Assembly: GCA_039621445.1 (NCBI GenBank)
Contig: CP154956.1
Location: forward strand, 81,588,474 to 81,652,473
From: Euglena gracilis
Taxonomy: Eukaryota; Euglenida; Euglenophyceae; Euglenales
Reading direction: 5' to 3'
DNA: 64,000 bases
Each line of letters starts with the position of its first letter. The stretch's first letter is position 1. Made by a program: the position numbers and the translations under genes. Below are positions 1 through 9,541 of this stretch, in pieces. The notes under the pieces are model-generated. The model searched no databases. It was not told the DNA's origin and was given only the letters and a program-made list of their open reading frames with translations.

Positions 1-216
1 AGATGGAGGCGAGATTGGAGTGTAGTTTAGGTTTCTTAACATAAACGACAATTAGATTTCGGTTGAGGGAAAGGGTTAGGTGTGAGACCTGAAATGTCAT
101 GGCAGAAAAGAAAAGGAGGGATTGGGTGTGAGATCGACCTCCAGGAAACTGTCACCTGACAGGTTGGGGGGTCGGAAGGGGGGGTGCACGCATCCCAGGC
201 ATGTGCCATGTCGCAG

Positions 217-347
217 GCGAAGTGTGGGCGGATCGGCTTCGAAGCGGCTGACGTCGAGGAGCTGGCTGGGTCCGGGGCTGGCATCTCCTCCCGCACCGCA
301 TCATACGCCACCACGCCACACGGCAAGCAGCGAAGGCCTCTGCCATA
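217..347 (+). CDS. Candidate exon, unidentified plus-strand gene
   Basis: The open frame starts after a TCGCAG acceptor (AG at 215-216) with codon GCG. It reads A-K-C-G-R-I-G-F-E-A-A-D-V-E-E-L, then a Ser/Ala/Thr-rich part. Third codon positions are GC-rich, as in the other coding blocks here. The 3' border is unclear: the only GT near the end is at about 347, with an earlier GT inside the block. No family is recognised. It may belong with the block at 429-551, which starts in phase 0. Confidence 0.35.
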
Positions 348-428
348 TGTGGCGCTCCATATGGCAGATATATGACATATGGCATATGGCATTTATGGGG
401 TCCTCTCCCCCCTCATGTTGCCTGTCAG

Positions 429-551
429 GCACCTCCGGGGGTGGGGTGGCCGGCGCTGGTCGGCTCTTCGTGCCAGTCCGGCAGGGGGCTCGTGGGGGCC
501 TTGGGGGTGTGGACCGCGGTGGGCGATGCGGGCTGCGGGATGGGCGCAACG
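429..551 (+). CDS. Candidate exon, unidentified plus-strand gene
   Basis: A CTGTCAG acceptor precedes codon GCA and a GTGATG donor follows codon ACG, giving 41 codons in phase 0-0. The peptide is Gly/Ala/Val-rich (reads A-P-P-G-V-G-W-P-A-L-V-G-S-S near its start). Third positions are about 90 percent G or C, which favours this frame over the Arg/Pro-rich minus-strand readings. No domain is recognised. Confidence 0.4.
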
Positions 552-559
552 GTGATGCA

Positions 560-1980
560 GTGCGGGCAGGGAATGGCATACCCTCCGGGAACTTGTCGCC
601 AGAAACGTCAGCGAGTACAAGCCACTTCCTACAAAACGCTTCAAACATGACACGTCCGGCAGTATGGGCCCCAGGGAATAAAGTCCAGGGTAGGACAACC
701 TGGCTGCACAAATCTTTGGGCGCTTTGATTGAAAAGCACACACCACCCCCGACTGAGAGGTCCCAGGTGAGAAGGTGGCAAGCTCACGGGGGTGACAACT
801 TCCCAGAGGAAGTAATCTGCCCCGGCCTGTAGCCAGGTGGAAAATCCTTGTGCACCCGATCTTCTGAAAACCACATAGAAACCGGGTCTTATGATGGGTG
901 GAGGGTTAAATATACGTATGTGTGTGCGTGTGCGTGTGGGTGTGGGTGTGGGTGTTGCACATGTGTGTGCATGTATAAACAGACGTTTCTCTCTCTCTCT
1001 CTCTCTCTCTCTCTTTGTGTGTGTGTGTGTTGAATGTGATATGCCCAACTTATCTTTGAGGTTGATAGAGTCACAAAGCACGGACCCTTTGGTGGCCCAA
1101 AGGGACAAGGGAAAAGCATGCATAAAAATAGAGGTTTTGGGTTTCTGCTCTGCTTGTGTAACTTGTCTGTTGTGCTGTCGACAGGTGAACACGATGACAC
1201 AAACGTCAACCAGATCTAAAGACATAAACAGGCAAGTCCTGGAGAAATATCTAGTAGCGCGAGATGTTTTGTGTTCATGCAGCCACAGACCAAACTATCC
1301 ACCAACTGCACACCTCTTCTCTGGCTCTGTCGTCCAATCCATTGGGCTCACCTCCATGCCCGTCGTCCGGCAGTACGACCACAGCATCCACGTGGACCGG
1401 CTTATATGCCAACCCTGTGGTATGAAAGCAGGCCGCAGGCACATACACCAGTAGAGGAAAGGACAGTGGGGAGGCTATAGCTCTGCACATACTGACGAAA
1501 AATGTCGTACAACGCACAATCAGTGTGCTGTGTAAGGTTGCAAAACAAAGGCAAACACAAGCGCAGCAAAGAAGCACCATCTGGGGCTTGCGCTGTTTGT
1601 ATGTTGCACATAAATGCTTCCTGTTTTGGGCAGTTTCGGGAGGGGTTTCTTCTCGAAGCTGTCCAAAAATGTTCTTTTTTTGAAAATGACTTGTTTCAGT
1701 GCAAAAATTCTGTAACTCAGCGGTTGAACACAGAACTCACCATCGCCACCTGACTAAAGGCTGTTCTGGAAGACCTGGAGGGCTGGACCCATCAACCCAA
1801 TATAAAAAAACAGAAGCAGAAATTTTCAGCACAAAGAGCGGGAAGGAAAACTTTAGATTGAAAATCGGCGCCTTTGGAATAGTGCGAGAGGTGGTGGGGG
1901 GGTGGGATAGCCCCCACCTACTAGGATGGGGTGGGAGGGGGTGGACCTGTCCCATTCGACAGGGTCGCCGAGATTCGTGT
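560..1980. other. No gene seen; intron or intergenic
   Basis: AT-richer sequence with a short TC/GT microsatellite at about 985-1031 and no GC-rich open block. Open frames here are short and have no coding composition. Nothing else is supported. Confidence 0.5.
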
Positions 1981-1984
1981 TCAG

Positions 1985-2143
1985 ACCCGCCCCCTGGGCT
2001 GATCTGACAAACCAAATTGGGAGTTTGTTGGCCAGGGGAGTCGTCTCCGCCTGTGCCACGGCCTGGGCAGGCTCCGAGGTCGCCCTCCTCCAGTGCAGGC
2101 AGCGGAGCGTACCCCGCAAATCCGGCGGGCGGTGGCAGCGCCG
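1985..2143 (+). CDS. Candidate exon, strand ambiguous
   Basis: On the plus strand, TTCAG acceptor and CG/GTGTTG donor enclose 159 bases in phase 2-2. The peptide includes A-D-L-T-N-Q-I-G-S-L-L-A-R-G-V-V-S-A-C. On the minus strand the same block reads as an acidic Pro/Gly-rich segment that would suit the giant gene. Third-position GC slightly favours plus. Its phase does not join directly to the neighbouring plus-strand candidates, so either another exon is missing or the call is wrong. Confidence 0.25.
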
Positions 2144-2444
2144 GTGTTGAACGCACCCAAATTGGATGGGGAGGGCAGGGGCCGGCGGTTGCCAATCCAT
2201 CCCGTCATGCAAAAGGGAAGCCAGTCGGTTACACTGTTGTTGTGGCCCTCTGCAAGCTTGCAGTAGAAGTCGGAAGTGGATGTCGAAGCCCGAGATACAC
2301 ACACACATGACAGCATCACTCTTGATGGCCATTAAGAGTGATCAGGGGGGGGGGGTTGCATGGAGTGACCTGGGTCCAACCTTCGGGAAAAGTTGGGGTT
2401 ATGGATGGATAGGGTTAGGGTTCCGACCGGTCTCCTGTCGGGCT

Positions 2445-2930
2445 CCCATTTTTTGAAAGTTAGGGAGAAGTTAGGCCGCACTCCAGACGGATTTTGGGCA
2501 TTTTATGGTGATTTCCAAAATCTTTCCAAACAGGGACCTGACTTCTGGCCAAACTTTTAACCTCAATAGGGCCAATTTTCGGCGCGCCAATCCTAACCCT
2601 AACCCAACCCTAACCCAGGGCAGAACGGTGGTGGGACCCGGGTCCCAGTTTCCAGATTATCGGGTCCGTTCCGCCTGGGAACTACGCCAATTCTGGGCAA
2701 CCGGGAGAGGATTCGGGAGTTTCGGCACGCAATTTTAGGAATAGGGTTAGGGTGAGGATCGGCGCGCCGAAAACTGGTCCTCTTTAGGGAAAAAGCTAGG
2801 CCGGAAGCTAGGTCTCCGTTTTGGAAGATTTTTCAGAACACGTCGGACTGAAGAAAAGAAGCACCCGAATTCTGCCTAAATTCGGCCGAAATCGGTCCGG
2901 AGTGCGGCCTAATATCTTCCTGGAACTGCA
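2445..2930. mobile_element. Imperfect fold-back element with TTAGGG-like blocks
   Basis: Two arms (about 2471-2610 and 2738-2912) are reverse complements with scattered mismatches. Examples are TTAGGCCGCACTCC near 2471 against GGAGTGCGGCCTAA near 2899, and CCAATTTTCGGCGCGCC at 2572 against GGCGCGCCGAAAACTGG at 2761. Runs of CCCTAA/TTAGGG lie in the inner arms. No target duplication is clear. It is probably a degenerate non-autonomous inverted-repeat transposon. Confidence 0.6.
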
Positions 2931-2943
2931 CAACTATATATAC

Positions 2944-2947
2944 CGTG

Positions 2948-3003
<56 letters not shown>

Positions 3004-3007
3004 TGTG

Positions 3008-3106
<99 letters not shown>
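2944..3106. repeat. (GTGC)n/(GT)n microsatellite
   Basis: About 100 bases of tandem GTGC tetramers followed by about 60 bases of GT dinucleotides. The long Cys/Val and Thr/His open frames across it are low-complexity artefacts. Confidence 0.95.
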
Positions 3107-3399
3107 ATGTACATATATTTGTGCAGTTCCCCTGCCCACTGTTGAAGGCTGTAGCTCAGGATGAGCCTTCAACCAACACTTCAACTGAGGATACCTGCCT
3201 TTTCTAAAAAGAAAATATATATAAAATATTGTGTATATATGGATTCCAGACAATATTAAAGAACCTTGGCAACATGGACAACTCGAAAATCCTATTAATT
3301 AAAAGAAATAAACACCTGAAATTAAAACAGCAGAAAAGTGGGAGGAGAGCGACTGGATGGATCATCCCCTACCCTGGATACAGATAACTGTGCTTCCAG

Positions 3400-3551
3400 C
3401 GCTGATCGCAGCGGGGGCCCGGTGGGCGGCCGCGGGCAGGGTGTGGGGGCGGAGCGGAGGCGGCGGGGCGGAGGGCCCAGCGGCCACCGGGGCCGGCCCG
3501 AGGCCGGGGTACCGGCCGGAGGACGTCAGCCACGGCGCCAGTGGGGCGCCT
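3400..3551 (+). CDS. Candidate exon, Gly/Ala-rich, unidentified gene
   Basis: A good acceptor (GTGCTTCCAG) is followed by 152 bases ending at a GTGACC donor, phase 1 to 0. The peptide begins A-L-I-A-A-G-A-R-W-A-A-A-G-R-V-W-G-R and continues Gly/Ala/Pro-rich to V-S-H-G-A-S-G-A-P. Third positions are very GC-rich. No family is recognised. Confidence 0.4.
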
Positions 3552-3697
3552 GTGACCGCCGCCAATGGGGGGGGGGGTGGCTACACTGGAAACTGTCTCT
3601 GGGCAAATCAGCGGGCGAAGAGATAGGAGACAGGTCCCTGTGAGGACAGGCCAGTGGCAGGACACAGTTTCCTGGGGGTCTGCAGGGTGTTAAGCAG

Positions 3698-3953
3698 GGT
3701 TTTTTTTTAAGACCGGGGGGTTGGCACCCACCCACCCCCCTGGGGTGGGTCCCCAGGGAGGGGGGGGGGTCCCGGGGGACCCACCCACTTTTGCCCGAAA
3801 ATGGCCAAAAATGCTAAAAATAGGACCTTTTTCAAAATTTTCGGCGCCAAAGGCGCAGAAAAAAGATATATCCACAAACCCCTGCCCTGTCCAAGGGACC
3901 CACCCACCCTACCCCCCCCCAGGGGGAGGGGGTCCAAGACTAAAAAAAAAACC
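3698..3953. mobile_element. Short inverted-repeat element
   Basis: The left end GGTTTTTTTTTAAGACC (3698-3714) is matched inverted by GGTCCAAGACTAAAAAAAAAACC (3931-3953) with small gaps. The interior has G/C homopolymer pairs and a central hairpin GGCGCCAAAGGCGC near 3842, the same architecture as the introner-like elements elsewhere in the window. No clean target duplication was found. Confidence 0.55.
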
Positions 3954-4484
3954 GCTGTCTGTTAAGTGAGCGGGGGGGGGGCTTGAAAAAAGGCCCAAAA
4001 TTGAGCACTTGAACTTTTTTTTGAAAAAATTGCCAAAAAAACATCCGCCAAAAATTTCATCATCCTGGTGGTTTGCGCTGGAGAAAATTTTTTGGTTCTG
4101 TGGGTTTCCCGGACCCCCTCCCGGGTCTGGACCCCCCCCCAAGGGGCCAAGGGGGGACACCCCCGCACAAATCCAATGCTCATTTAATACCCCCATGGGG
4201 TCCAAAGCAAAAGAAAAAACTCACATTTTCCCATCCCCCAGATCCCCAGATGGCACAGAAATTCGAACATTGATAGCCATTTTCAGAGGAAAACAATCAA
4301 TACTGGAAAAAATTCTTGTTCCTGATTATCCTTATTATTTGTAGTTGATTATTTGTGACACTGCCAAATTGTGGGAACCCCTGCCGGAGAAATAGCAAAA
4401 AATCTCAGTAAGAAGGCAGTGGCAACAATAGTTGTAGCGGCCAGCTGCATTATATGCTACATCGTAAATTTTGGTGAGATAAAC

Positions 4485-5484
4485 GAGGGTTTCCCACTGA
4501 TTCGTACTTGGACTCCCTGGGACTCCCTTGCCCATTCGTACTTATTCGTACTTATTCGTACTTATTCGTACCTATTCGTACTTATTCGTACTTCAAAAAA
4601 GGGCCATGTATAGCAATAGGCAACCATTTGGTATGCTTCCTTGGGCACATTTTCAACGTTCTGAAACCGGGAAAAGCAAGGAAAACAGGTCATTCACTTG
4701 AGAAACTATCTAAATGACGAACTCATGCTGGCGAAATTTGTGGGGAAAAAATTGCGCTGTGAAAAAAAATACAAAATATTACAGGAAAAACACATTCCTT
4801 CTTTGTGATTCTTTGCGACTGATGTTGTCCAGCATGCCATGCACGAACAAATACTCAAGATGAAACGAGCGGATTGTTCAATGGTGTGCAAAGCGTTCGT
4901 CGCAGTCACCATTACAAAACATGCCAACGGCTGCTTGCCGAAGGTTAGATGACATGTGTTGGCGGTTTTTGAAATCAATCAGTCCTGCCAAACTGAAAGA
5001 CCGTTCAGACCAGGGCAATTCAATTTTGTGAGCCACACTTTCTTTCCGCTCAAGGATTTCCTTGTGCTCGCAATGTGTGTGGTATACACTCTGTCCACTG
5101 ACCGGTGCAAACTACTCCCCTCTTTCACACTGCCATGTACAGATGTGTACTTTCGGATGAGTCCCCTGATGGATGGATGGTCTAACTTGTTGATGGGCAA
5201 ACCTAAAAATCATTTTCGGAGGGAAAAGAGGACATGAGGCGTCCTGCAGCGTAAGATATGCATTGCATACAGAGAAGTGTGAGGGGCCCTTCAACTCAGT
5301 GCAATGGTGTAGAAAATTGTACCTTTTTCTACTTGGCAATTCGTACTTATTCGTAACTGGGGAATTTTTCATTCGTACTTATTCGTACTTATTCGTACTT
5401 ATTCGTATTTTGGCACATCTCGGCAATTCGTACTTATTCGTACTTATTCGTACTTATTCGTGTACGAATCAGTGGGAAACCCTG
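4485..5484. mobile_element. hAT-like non-autonomous transposon, 1,000 bp
   Basis: The ends are inverted repeats of about 22 bp: AGGGTTTCCCACTGATTCGT starts at 4486, and its reverse complement ends at 5483. The terminal base pair would make a CAGGG end if the left base had mutated. GATAAAC flanks both sides (4478-4484 and 5485-5491). Subterminal arrays of ATTCGTACTT lie at about 4536-4592 and 5339-5460, as seen in hAT elements. The interior holds only short unrecognised open frames. Confidence 0.75.
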
Positions 5485-5670
5485 GATAAACATAAGATCC
5501 CTGCAGCTGTGGGTTTGATAAGCCACAATTTGAGAATTTTCGGTGGCATATGCACCGTCTGGAACGTGGTTTGGTGTGGGGGGTGACATTTTATGTTTCC
5601 ATGTGCAGCGGGGCATTCATTTTGGCTCGGTGTCCCACTGGGTGGCAAGTCCGTGTAGCGCCGCACGAAG

Positions 5671-5826
5671 GCGTTGGACGGGGGCGGCAACCCCCAGGAG
5701 CTGCTGCTGACGCTGTCGTCGTTGGCTGCATTCGCCCCCAAGGCTTGGGGCGAGTCGGAGGTGCCTGGACCGCACCGGGGCCATCAAATGGCTGCGGCGG
5801 TGTTCCACCTCCTGTCAGGCCGAACT
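5671..5826 (+). CDS. Candidate exon, helical-repeat-like peptide
   Basis: An ACGAAG acceptor precedes GCG and a GTGAAA donor follows at 5827, giving 52 codons in phase 0-0. The peptide contains G-N-P-Q-E-L-L-L-T-L-S-S-L-A-A-F-A-P-K-A-W and later H-Q-M-A-A-A-V-F-H-L-L-S. The pattern GNPxxxxxxLxxLAxxAP faintly recalls a HEAT repeat such as those of cohesin-associated PDS5, but one 52-residue exon cannot support that name. Third positions are strongly G or C. Confidence 0.45.
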
Positions 5827-5829
5827 GTG

Positions 5830-7250
5830 AAACCGCCGAACAGGGGTGGTTTCCACTTTACTTCGTCGCCCCGCATGTGACGTAGCCCTATTGTGGCAGG
5901 CGGCGCTGGGAGAGCAGAAATACTGGCTTGGTGGATGGCACATTCCGTTGGCACAATCAAAAGAAGTCGGGGACCCAACCCACCGACGTACCCCCTCCAA
6001 TGTTGTGAATGGTCGCAGGTGATAGGCACCATAATACCTTGCGGCGGGACGGCGGAAAGCAGCGAATGCTGCCCTGGAGACGGAGAAAACCACTGTTGTA
6101 ACGACCGCCCAGGAAACGCCATTTTCTACACCACGCGGCCACCACCGTCGTCCAAAAACGATCTGCTATTTCCTTCAGACTCAGAAGAGCCGTTCCAATA
6201 TTGCATACGGAATTGGATGGAGGGGCTGCTGTTGCATGGCCTCGGCACAGCCGACTCCTCGTGCGGCGCGGAGAGTTCCCGACGGGGTGCTGCCCCCGTC
6301 TGGCAAATCCTCCAGTGCAATTGGCTGCTCCACCTCCGACGGAGTTCGGGGAGGGGCGAAGTCCATCGCACACAGAGGGGGCTGTCTCGGATATAATATA
6401 ATTGTTAATATTATTATCATGTTAATAGTAAATATAATTAAATAAATTATTTATCATTCATAATTTTTATCATCAGAAATGGATGTGAGACCTGATTTTG
6501 AGTGAAGGCTCACATTTGGCAGCATCATCCTGAGGGGGTGTATGAACCCCAACAAATTGCGGTTCTACAGCGAGGAGCTCCCTCCATTAAACCATGGATG
6601 GGATGTACATTCAGCACCCACTGAGCAAGATGGCAGGTGCAGAGTCTGTCACTTTGGGGTACGTCCCGGAGGGTGGCCCCAAAGGATCCCCCCGAGGGGA
6701 AACGGTGACGTAGTCAGACTCCCACCGCACCACCGACGCTCGGGGCCCCGTGGGAGGTCCCCGTCAGGCCCCCACCAGCCATGCAGCACACCTCATTCTC
6801 AGATTGTCGAGCCAGGTTTCATTTCAAGGTCACCCCACTGGGGTCCACCCTACCCTCCCAGCTGGGTCTCCCAGTGGGTGCGGGACCTTCCCGGGGGCAT
6901 CCCCCCAAAAAACAGGCTGTTTAAGGGCATTCACCAAGAGTCTTCCTGCGCTTCAAGCCCAAAACCCATACCCAGGCCTCCGGCCCGGTGTCCTCCCCCC
7001 ACTGGGGGTTCAGCCCCGGACCCCCAGACTCACCCTCTCCCGATGTTAAAAAATTTGCCCGCGCATTCACCACTACAAAAAAATTCGCCACGCCAAACAG
7101 ACCAAAATTATAACGTACAACGTGTGAGAAGTTGGTCTTCCGAGTCCCCCAATGCCCTCCGATTTCAACAGAAGAATTAATGACCAAAGGTTGGTCCTTC
7201 AGGGGTCCAAGAGCGACAAAAACCCGGTGAAGAAAAAAAAACTTTCACGG
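5830..7250. other. No firm gene; one ambiguous coding-like block
   Basis: At 6180-6380 both strands stay open. The minus reading (M-D-F-A-P-P-R-T-P-S-E-V-E-Q-P) is more protein-like and mildly acidic and could be a distal exon of the giant gene, but no good donor is seen. From 6400 to 6480 the sequence is AT-rich. The stretch 6780-7060 resembles the G/C-tract repeat class found in introns. Confidence 0.3.
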
Positions 7251-7324
7251 AGGTTTGCTCGCAAAAACCTTCGAAAACCTGGTGTGTACTCGAGGCGACC
7301 GTCAAACAATTCTCCCTGGACCGG

Positions 7325-7543
7325 AGCCTGAATTCTGTGGCGCGCTGAGCCGCTTCAGGATGGTGGCGGTGGGGGACTCCTCTGCGGAGCAGCTGTCGGG
7401 GGGCAGGTCTGTGTCATGGCGGCTACCGGCAGGGGGATTGCCCTGGTCCCCGCCGTTGTGAGGCAGGCGAGTGCAGCGGGTGTGTCGGTGGGACGAGGCC
7501 GGGTATCCGACACGACAGCTGTTCTTCGTGGAAGAGGGAACAC
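7325..7543. other. GC-rich block open on both strands
   Basis: Minus reading includes D-L-P-P-D-S-C-S-A-E-E-S-P-T-A-T-I-L-K-R-L, in the style of the giant gene. Plus reading includes R-F-R-M-V-A-V-G-D-S-S-A-E-Q-L-S. Both have GC-rich third positions. I cannot assign the strand. Confidence 0.3.
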
Positions 7544-7843
7544 ACCATTGCTTGCTGACCTGGGGAGGGGGGTCACTTTCTACTTTCAAAAAACCAGCTA
7601 GTCCCTTTTCAAAAACCAGTTGCACCTTTCCTCCCCCCCCCCAGGGGGGGTCGGTCACTCTGGCCAGAAATGACCAAACATCAAAAGACTTTGGTCAAAA
7701 ATCAAAAAAATTCGGCAGGTTCAGCGCGGCAGACCACTTTCGGCCATTTCTGGCCGACCCCACCGGGGGGGGGGGGGGGTCTGCAGCCAAAGATCAGTCA
7801 GCCACCTCCTGGGGGTGGGGTCAGACACACCTTAAGCAATGGC
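7544..7843. mobile_element. CATTGCTTA-family inverted-repeat element
   Basis: Ends are ACCATTGCTTG (7544) and CTTAAGCAATGG (7831-7842). The interior carries CCCCC/GGGGG pairs and AAAACCAG-type motifs shared with the copies at 23439-23771 and 43516-43842. No exact target duplication is visible, so this is probably an old copy. Confidence 0.6.
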
Positions 7844-8084
7844 ATGGGTGGGGGACTGATGGGGCCAGGGTTGCAATGAGGGAAGATGTGACTGGGGAAA
7901 AGCGAAACCTGCCAGGGACTCAGGGGTGGGGTGAAACACTCAACCGGCGGACAGCTCGGGTCTTAAAAAAAACAACCGGTGTGGTGGTAGGACAACCGCA
8001 GGCAGGATGGATGGCGCCACTCACCCACCTACTAAACAGCAACTGCCACCTCCAAAACTGCTACCAGGGGGGGGGGGCTACTGG

Positions 8085-8410
8085 ACACATCGTTCTGACC
8101 AAAAGGTGTCCTCCACCAGTCCTCCGACCGGTGGGGCCGGTCGTCAGCAAAAGTGCCAAAAATAAAACTTCTGTGGACTGGGAGGCATCTGGAACCCCAT
8201 AAAAAACCAGTATTTTCCTTTTGGCATTTTTTTGCCGAAATTTCTTCGCAAATTTGACAAACTTTTGCCCAAAAGTTCCCAAACTGGCATTTTTGGCGGA
8301 TTTCGAGCGACAAAAAAAAATTCACCTGGCGCCAAAAATCTCCAAAAAAAAGGGTTTTCTAACCTGGGGGGGTGGTCTTTGGACAGGGGGGGTGTTGGAC
8401 ATGGGAGGGT
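8085..8410. repeat. Interspersed repeat, copy 1
   Basis: Shares an ordered set of motifs (TTCTGACCAAAAGGTGTCCTCC, GTGGACTGGGAGG, GGAACCCCA, then GCGCC-rich and TTTTT tracts, then TTGGACATGG) with 22785-23110. Divergence is substantial. Probably a decayed intronic element. Confidence 0.5.
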
Positions 8411-8674
8411 AATTGCCGTTTGTGGGGTCAGAGGAGGCTGGGGAGGGATAGAAAGAGGTTATCGTGAACCAGGGGGAAATGCGAGCACCGGCCTGTCCGA
8501 CAGTTCGCGACCCTGTGTTCCATGCCAGGGCGCTTAATGACAGACCGCATTTTTTTGAGGGCATTGGATGGCAGACCCCTTGACGGCTTGGACGCCACAA
8601 CGATAAACCCCATTCCAGCCCCCTGTGCATATGCACAAGCGATTAGTCTGTGACGATCAAAAAAAGGGGTCATC

Positions 8675-8965
8675 GAGATGCAGTCTGTGCGGACTCTCCA
8701 AATCTTCGTTCGTTTCGCTCGCCGGGCTTGGGTGCCCTGCCGCACATCCGTCGTCCACCACCACCAGGGCTGTTGTGTCGACCTCCGCCGCATCGCCCGC
8801 TGCCCCCTCTACCGCCTCCGGCACAGCAGGTGGGACGATGGAGTCGGCTTCCGGTACCTCCCCGGCCGCTTTGGGAATCTCTGCCACACAACTGCTTGAA
8901 GGGGAGGAGTTCAGGCAAGGCAACGGAAATTCTGCCACAAAAAACATTTTTTCGTCACCCATCAC
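8675..8965 (-). CDS. Candidate exon of the giant A/E/P-rich gene
   Basis: The minus frame reads V-A-E-I-P-K-A-A-G-E-V-P-E-A-D-S-I-V-P-P-A-V, then A/E/D/V-rich sequence to S-P-A-S-E-T-N-E-D-L. Composition matches the exons upstream in the giant gene. A GGCAG or GGCAGAG acceptor lies near 8900; the 3' border is not resolved. An in-frame stop ends the frame at 8657, so this could be a C-terminal exon. Confidence 0.45.
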
Positions 8966-9185
8966 GGCTCGCAAGACACACTTCACACACTTCACAGATT
9001 CCCAAGACCTCTTTCCAACAGCGTCAGGCCATCCCCCATGACCTCACCCTTTCAAAACTGCCAGAGGAGCCACACGTCTGCCAAAAGGGACTCTTGCACT
9101 TGTCGCTGCTCAAAAAAAAAAACATCCCAAAACACCCGGTTGTGTCGAAGCCAAATTCGGCCGCAGCCATCCGCTTTGGGCCGTT

Positions 9186-9331
9186 AGGCAGGTCTGGGCA
9201 GTTGCTTGGCCTCCAGCTCCTCTCCCACCTCCGCCGGCTGGTCGACTGCCCCACCTTCCTCAGCAGCCGGGAGCTCAGCTTCCACATCCCCCACGTTCTC
9301 CTCCACCACCGCACGCGACAGTGGGAAAGGG
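9186..9331 (-). CDS. Candidate exon of the giant A/E/P-rich gene
   Basis: A CATCAG acceptor opens the block in phase 2, matching the phase-2 end of the exon at 11611. The peptide is V-V-E-E-N-V-G-D-V-E-A-E-L-P-A-A-E-E-G-G, then acidic to E-L-E-A-K-Q-L-P-R-P-A and a TAA stop. It could be terminal, or it could splice at a GTGGGA donor near 9228. Confidence 0.45.
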
Positions 9332-9541
9332 CTGATGTACCACCCTTTGACTGAGCCCCCCCCCCCCTTTAAGCATAAAGCGGCCCTGGGTGTGGTGTGA
9401 GGCGGGGTCATCATCGGAGGCCAAAGAACACGTTCGGTTCCTAAATGTGTCAAACAGTACGACGAAGATTCAAGGAAAATTGGTTGCACAGCCCTGTTGT
9501 CCAGAGTTTTGGTTCCTGCCTTTTTCACCCAGCATTCACGA

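Noticed and set aside
2590-2755. TTAGGG/CCCTAA blocks as telomere or chromosome end
   Set aside because: They are short, in both orientations, and lie inside fold-back elements; the same holds near 52450-52550.
2944-3207. Long Cys/Val/Arg and Thr/His open frames
   Set aside because: They run through GTGC and GT microsatellites, so open frames are a composition effect. The same applies at 35045-35285 and 37639-37840.
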